Shown here: positions 61,022-64,000 of the stretch, one piece after another | Layout: every line of letters begins with the position of its first letter | Position numbering within the stretch: position 1 is the first letter of the stretch | Assembly (NCBI GenBank): GCA_947448025.1 | Contig: CANFLV010000014.1 | Coordinates: 47,197-111,196 of the forward strand | Origin: Oxalobacteraceae bacterium | GTDB taxonomy: Bacteria > Pseudomonadota > Gammaproteobacteria > Burkholderiales > Burkholderiaceae_D | Length of the DNA: 64,000 bases | Direction of reading: 5' to 3' | Translations under genes and position numbers: made by a program | Notes under the pieces: model-generated | Database searches by the model: none | What the model saw: the letters and a program-made list of their open reading frames with translations, nothing else | Told to the model about the DNA's origin: nothing

Positions 61022-61056
61022 GCGCAGCGAGGCCGAATCGAAGCGCAGCGAGGCCG
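61022..61056 (+). repeat. Two 14-bp direct repeats
   Basis: GCGCAGCGAGGCCG occurs at 61022-61035 and 61043-61056, 21 nt apart. It precedes the hexanucleotide array and belongs to the same repeat-rich gap. Confidence 0.8.
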
Positions 61057-61064
61057 CTGCTTTT

Positions 61065-61136
61065 GAAGTTGAAGTTGAAGTTGAAGTTGAAGTTGAAGTT
61101 GAAGTTGAAGTTGAAGTTGAAGTTGAAGTTGAAGTT
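61065..61136 (+). repeat. (GAAGTT)12 hexanucleotide array
   Basis: Twelve perfect head-to-tail GAAGTT units in the gap between the YgiQ-type gene and the helicase. No interruption is seen, which usually indicates recent expansion. A 6-bp unit keeps reading frame, but no real gene covers it. Confidence 0.97.
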
Positions 61137-61163
61137 GACCTGCCCCAGCTTAGAGGCCGCCGT

Positions 61164-61248
61164 AAAAATGGCGCAGGAAACGGATAAGAAACGGGGCCTG
61201 TCTGAGCGCAGCGAGTTTGCCCCGTTTCCCGTTTCCTGCGCCATTTTT
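61164..61248. repeat. Large imperfect inverted repeat
   Basis: The left arm 61164-61197 (AAAAATGGCGCAGGAAAC then GAAACGGGGC) and the right arm 61219-61248 (GCCCCGTTTC then GTTTCCTGCGCCATTTTT) are complementary apart from a short internal insertion. It resembles palindromic intergenic elements of many betaproteobacteria and xanthomonads; that comparison is from memory. Confidence 0.8.
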
Positions 61249-61279
61249 GCGGGAACCCCGAAGGGGCGGCCGTCCGCGG

Positions 61280-61325
61280 TCGCCTTTCTTTGCTTACTTT
61301 CTTTGGCGAAGCAAAGAAAGTGAGC
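61280..61325. repeat. TTTCTTTGCTTACTTTCTTTG palindromic element
   Basis: GCTTACTTTCTTTG and CAAAGAAAGTGAGC form an almost perfect stem around GCGAAG. The CTTTCTTTGC.../...GCAAAGAAAG unit is a very widespread dispersed intergenic repeat in beta- and gammaproteobacteria (recalled, not searched). Probably part of the same composite repeat as the large inverted repeat before it. Confidence 0.75.
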
Positions 61326-61353
61326 GGCTGCCGGGCCGCTCCCGGCAAAGCAT

Positions 61354-61448
61354 CCACGGAGTACCAAACGTCAATCGCATTACCGAAGAAATACACGGCC
61401 CCTGGAGTACCCACGGAGTACCAAACGCCAATCGCTTTACCGAAGAAA
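61354..61448 (+). repeat. 38-bp tandem direct repeat, period 57
   Basis: Copies at 61354-61391 and 61411-61448 share 36 of 38 positions (CCACGGAGTACCAAACG...TTACCGAAGAAA). They sit between the palindromic element and the helicase gene. The remaining 61449-61594 contains the helicase leader without a clear promoter. No gene is supported in 60982-61594; open frames there are frame shadows of the repeats. Confidence 0.85.
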
Positions 61449-61594
61449 AATCCAGTCGAGCACATCAAACCGCCACTCTCAGCCTAGAGATCTTTACAAA
61501 ATTGATCGGATTCGGGCGGACGCAGTCCAACAAGAGAGTAAACTACGCCATCTTTCGCATTCTGCGATACGAGCCTTAAAGTGAGTCCTGTTAT

Positions 61595-63889
61595 ATGTCC
61601 GAAATTATCCCCCCGACGTTTGCCGAACTGAACCTGAGTGAAGCGCTGCTGCGCGTGCTCAAGGAGCTCGGCTACGAATCGCCATCGCCGATCCAGGCCG
61701 CGACCATCCCGCTGCTGCTGGAAAACCGCGACGTACTGGGCCAGGCCCAGACCGGTACCGGCAAGACTGCCGCCTTCGCCCTGCCTATCCTGTCGCGCCT
61801 CGACATCCGCCAGACTGTGCCGCAAGCGCTGGTGCTGGCGCCAACGCGAGAGCTCGCGATTCAGGTCGCTGAAGCCTTCCAGCGTTACGCCACACATATC
61901 CCCGGCTTTCATGTCTTGCCTATCTATGGCGGTCAAGCTTACGGCGGCCAGCTGAGCGCCTTGCGCCGCGGCGTCCATGTCGTGGTCGGCACGCCGGGCC
62001 GCGTCATCGATCACCTTGAAAAAGGGTCGCTCGACCTGTCCAAGATCAAGACCCTCGTGCTCGACGAAGCCGATGAAATGCTGCGCATGGGCTTCATCGA
62101 CGATGTCGAGCAGATCCTGCAAAAGACGCCAGCAACGCGCCAGACCACACTGTTCTCGGCGACGATGCCGTCGGCCATCAAGCGCATCGCGCAAACCTAT
62201 CTGCGCAATCCCGCTGAGATCACAGTCGCTGCCAAGACCGGCACTGCCGACAATATCCGCCAGCGTTACTGGCTGGTGAGCGGCATGCACAAGCTCGACG
62301 CATTGACGCGCATCCTCGAAGCGGAAACCTTCGACGGCATGATCATTTTTGCCCGCACCAAGCTCGGCACCGAAGAGCTCGCCGGCAAATTGCAGGCGCG
62401 CGGCTTTTCCGTCGCAGCGATCAATGGCGACATCAATCAGCAGCAACGCGAAAAGACCATCCAGCAGCTCAAGGATGGCCGCATCGATATCCTCGTCGCC
62501 ACTGACGTCGCCGCGCGCGGTCTTGATGTCGAGCGCATCAGCCATGTCATTAATTACGACGTGCCGCATGATCCGGAAAGCTATACCCACCGCATCGGCC
62601 GCACCGGTCGTGCCGGCCGCAGCGGCGAAGCGATCCTGTTCATCACGCCGCGCGAACGTAATCTCCTCAAAGCCATCGAACGCGCCACGCGTCAGCCAGT
62701 CAGCGCACTGACGCTGCCAACGGCCGAAGCGGTCAATGATGTGCGTATTGCGCGCTTCAAGGAACAGATCAGCGAAACGCTGGCAGGCGGCGGACTGGAA
62801 ATTTTCCGCACGCTCGTGGAAGACTTCGAGCGCGAGCAGAATATCCCGGCACTTGAAGTTGCTGCGGCGTTGGCAAAAATGGCGCGCGGTAGCGTGCCGC
62901 TGCTGCTCGATAAAAACAAGCCGGAACCGCGCACGGAATTCCGCAGCGAGCGCCCGGAGCGTAGCGATTCCCGCGGCGATTCGCGCTCGAATTCATGGTC
63001 GGACGATCGTCCGGCACGCTCTTACGGTTCCGACCGTCCGCAGCGTGAAGACCGCCCGGTCTATCCAAAGAAAGAGCGCGTCTTTCGCACAGCTGATGCC
63101 GGCATGGCGACTTATCGCATCGAAGTCGGCTATGAGCATGGCGTCAAACCCGGCAATATCGTCGGCGCGATCGCCAATGAAGCAAACCTGGATTCGAAAA
63201 ATATCGGCCGCATTGAAATTTTCGAAGACTACACCGTGCTCGATTTGCCCGACAGCCTGCCGCAAGACATGCTTGAGCATCTGAAGTCGGTGCGCGTAGC
63301 GGGTCAGGCCTTGCACATTGCGCGTGATGGCGGTGCGCAGGGCAAGCCGGCAGCAGCACACTCACATGCGCCTAGCCATGCACCTGCTGCACATCTGTCA
63401 CCACTGGGCGCTGTGAAAGCTGCTGTCGTCGCCGCCGCCATGCAGCCGGAGAAATTCGAGCGCAAGGAACGCAAGGAATTCGCGGATCGCGCAGACGCAC
63501 CGAAAAGGGAACGCAGTAAAGGCCCGGCAGCCGTCGGCATGCAATCGTATCGCATCGAAGTCGGCAATGAGCATGGCGTCAAGCCCGGCAACATCGTCGG
63601 CGCGATCGCCAACGAAGCTGGCCTGGAAGCCAAGCATATCGGTCGCATCGAGATTTTTGATACGCACACCACGCTCGATCTGCCGGACGGCATGCCAAAG
63701 GATTTGCTCACGCATCTGAAAACCGTATGGGTCGCTGGCCAACAGCTGCGCATCACGAAGGCCGGCGAAGCACCGTCGATCGCCGACAAGAGCGCGCCGC
63801 ACAAATCCGGCGGTGACCGTCGCGTGGCCGAGAAGGACGCGGGTAACAAGCCGCCGTTCAAAGCGAAGCCGCATCGTAAAGGTCCTTGA
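61595..63889 (+). CDS. deaD: DEAD-box RNA helicase (DeaD/CsdA type) with duplicated RNA-binding domain
   Basis: Cold-shock/ribosome-assembly type helicase (764 aa; E. coli DeaD 629). Core motifs: AQTGTGKT, PTRELAIQ, VLDEADEML, SATMP, and HRIGRTGRAGR. After an Arg/Ser/Asp-rich linker there are two DbpA-like RNA-binding domains, residues about 503-577 and 648-722, each opening GMxxYRIEVG-EHGVKPGN and about 70% identical. Ordinary DeaD proteins carry one. A basic tail ends KAKPHRKGP. Confidence 0.93.
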   Translation: MSEIIPPTFAELNLSEALLRVLKELGYESPSPIQAATIPLLLENRDVLGQAQTGTGKTAAFALPILSRLDIRQTVPQALVLAPTRELAIQVAEAFQRYATHIPGFHVLPIYGGQAYGGQLSALRRGVHVVVGTPGRVIDHLEKGSLDLSKIKTLVLDEADEMLRMGFIDDVEQILQKTPATRQTTLFSATMPSAIKRIAQTYLRNPAEITVAAKTGTADNIRQRYWLVSGMHKLDALTRILEAETFDGMIIFARTKLGTEELAGKLQARGFSVAAINGDINQQQREKTIQQLKDGRIDILVATDVAARGLDVERISHVINYDVPHDPESYTHRIGRTGRAGRSGEAILFITPRERNLLKAIERATRQPVSALTLPTAEAVNDVRIARFKEQISETLAGGGLEIFRTLVEDFEREQNIPALEVAAALAKMARGSVPLLLDKNKPEPRTEFRSERPERSDSRGDSRSNSWSDDRPARSYGSDRPQREDRPVYPKKERVFRTADAGMATYRIEVGYEHGVKPGNIVGAIANEANLDSKNIGRIEIFEDYTVLDLPDSLPQDMLEHLKSVRVAGQALHIARDGGAQGKPAAAHSHAPSHAPAAHLSPLGAVKAAVVAAAMQPEKFERKERKEFADRADAPKRERSKGPAAVGMQSYRIEVGNEHGVKPGNIVGAIANEAGLEAKHIGRIEIFDTHTTLDLPDGMPKDLLTHLKTVWVAGQQLRITKAGEAPSIADKSAPHKSGGDRRVAEKDAGNKPPFKAKPHRKGP

Positions 63890-63956
63890 TTAGGTGACAG
63901 CACCGGGCGAGGAAGCAGTTCCTCTCTCCGTCTGATCATGAGCGCAGATCATTATT

Positions 63957-64000
63957 GACTGCATCGACTTCTGTGCCCGGCATCCGGCCTGCGCGCCCCA
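63957..64000 (-). repeat. Second copy of the REP-like element, cut by the window edge
   Basis: These 44 nt match the reverse complement of 51071-51114 at 38 positions; GGCATCCGnCCTGCGCGCCCCA is shared. It probably continues with a second arm beyond the window. The segment 63890-63956 after the helicase shows no gene or clear terminator. Confidence 0.75.

Noticed and set aside
61164..61448. CRISPR array
   Set aside because: Only two 38-bp direct copies and no cas genes; the spacing of one interval is not a repeat-spacer pattern.
60779..61468. Long open frames over the hexamer array, with (NF)n, (ST)n or (KL)n products
   Set aside because: A 6-bp repeat without stops is open in several frames; products are dipeptide repeats fused to shadows of the YgiQ-type gene and intergenic palindromes.

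Overview
The window is about 64 kb of GC-rich chromosomal DNA from a betaproteobacterium of the order Burkholderiales, most likely family Oxalobacteraceae (Herminiimonas/Janthinobacterium/Collimonas-like). The basis is protein families typical of this order (DUF3567, DUF1840, DUF3717, DUF4390, the T. ferrooxidans-type glutamate-cysteine ligase), conserved local gene orders (gshA-gshB-EIIA-ptsH-ptsI; rsmB-DUF4390-ntrY-ntrX; fmt-def next to LysM-dprA-smg-topB), and metX-metW in place of metA. It is mostly core genome. I saw no phage, insertion sequence, CRISPR array, rRNA or tRNA.

Layout: 1-5.3 kb, a minus-strand tripartite RND efflux operon (outer-membrane lipoprotein, adaptor, permease running off the left edge). 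5.6-6.3 kb, an unrecognised exported protein. 6.4-16.1 kb, a malonate-use island: a GntR/FCD repressor, divergent from a ten-gene operon with a three-part TRAP transporter followed by malonate decarboxylase genes mdcA-C-D-E-G-B-H, with operator-like palindromes between them. 16.1-22.8 kb, a minus-strand run metW, metX, ptsI, ptsH, mannose-type EIIA, gshB, gshA; these PTS proteins have no sugar permease nearby and are probably regulatory. 23-25.9 kb, a nitrogen operon (TIGR02001-like exported protein, glnK, amtB) behind a sigma-54 promoter with an NtrC-like site. 26-31.2 kb, ubiK, yifB, a lipoprotein, two transporters (one with a very His-rich tail) and DUF1840. 31.3-36.9 kb, rsmB, DUF4390, the NtrY/NtrX-like two-component pair and a small CobW-like protein with a degenerate P-loop. 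37-44.6 kb, DUF3567, a TrmB-like methyltransferase, a YafJ-like amidotransferase, metH behind a SAM-II-like riboswitch with attenuator, fmt and def. 44.9-50.8 kb, LysM protein, dprA, smg, topB. 51-58.5 kb, a CDF transporter, a lipoprotein, the ogt/alkA alkylation-repair pair, an MFS carrier, a 41-residue membrane peptide, an aminotransferase, small proteins and an orphan Cys-His-Asp protein. 58.8-63.9 kb, a YgiQ-type radical SAM protein, a repeat-filled gap and a DEAD-box helicase with a duplicated RNA-binding domain.

The most interesting items are the SAM-II-like element before metH, which has an extra hairpin in its pseudoknot core; the unassigned Cys/His/Asp protein at 57.7-58.5 kb; the CobW-like mini-protein fused by overlap to an NtrX that lacks the AAA+ domain; the helicase with tandem RNA-binding domains; and two kinds of palindromic repeat in the gaps after topB and after the ygiQ gene, one recurring at the right edge. 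I did not find a clear multi-gene system that looks wholly undescribed. All functions are inferred by reading the translations; no database search was run.
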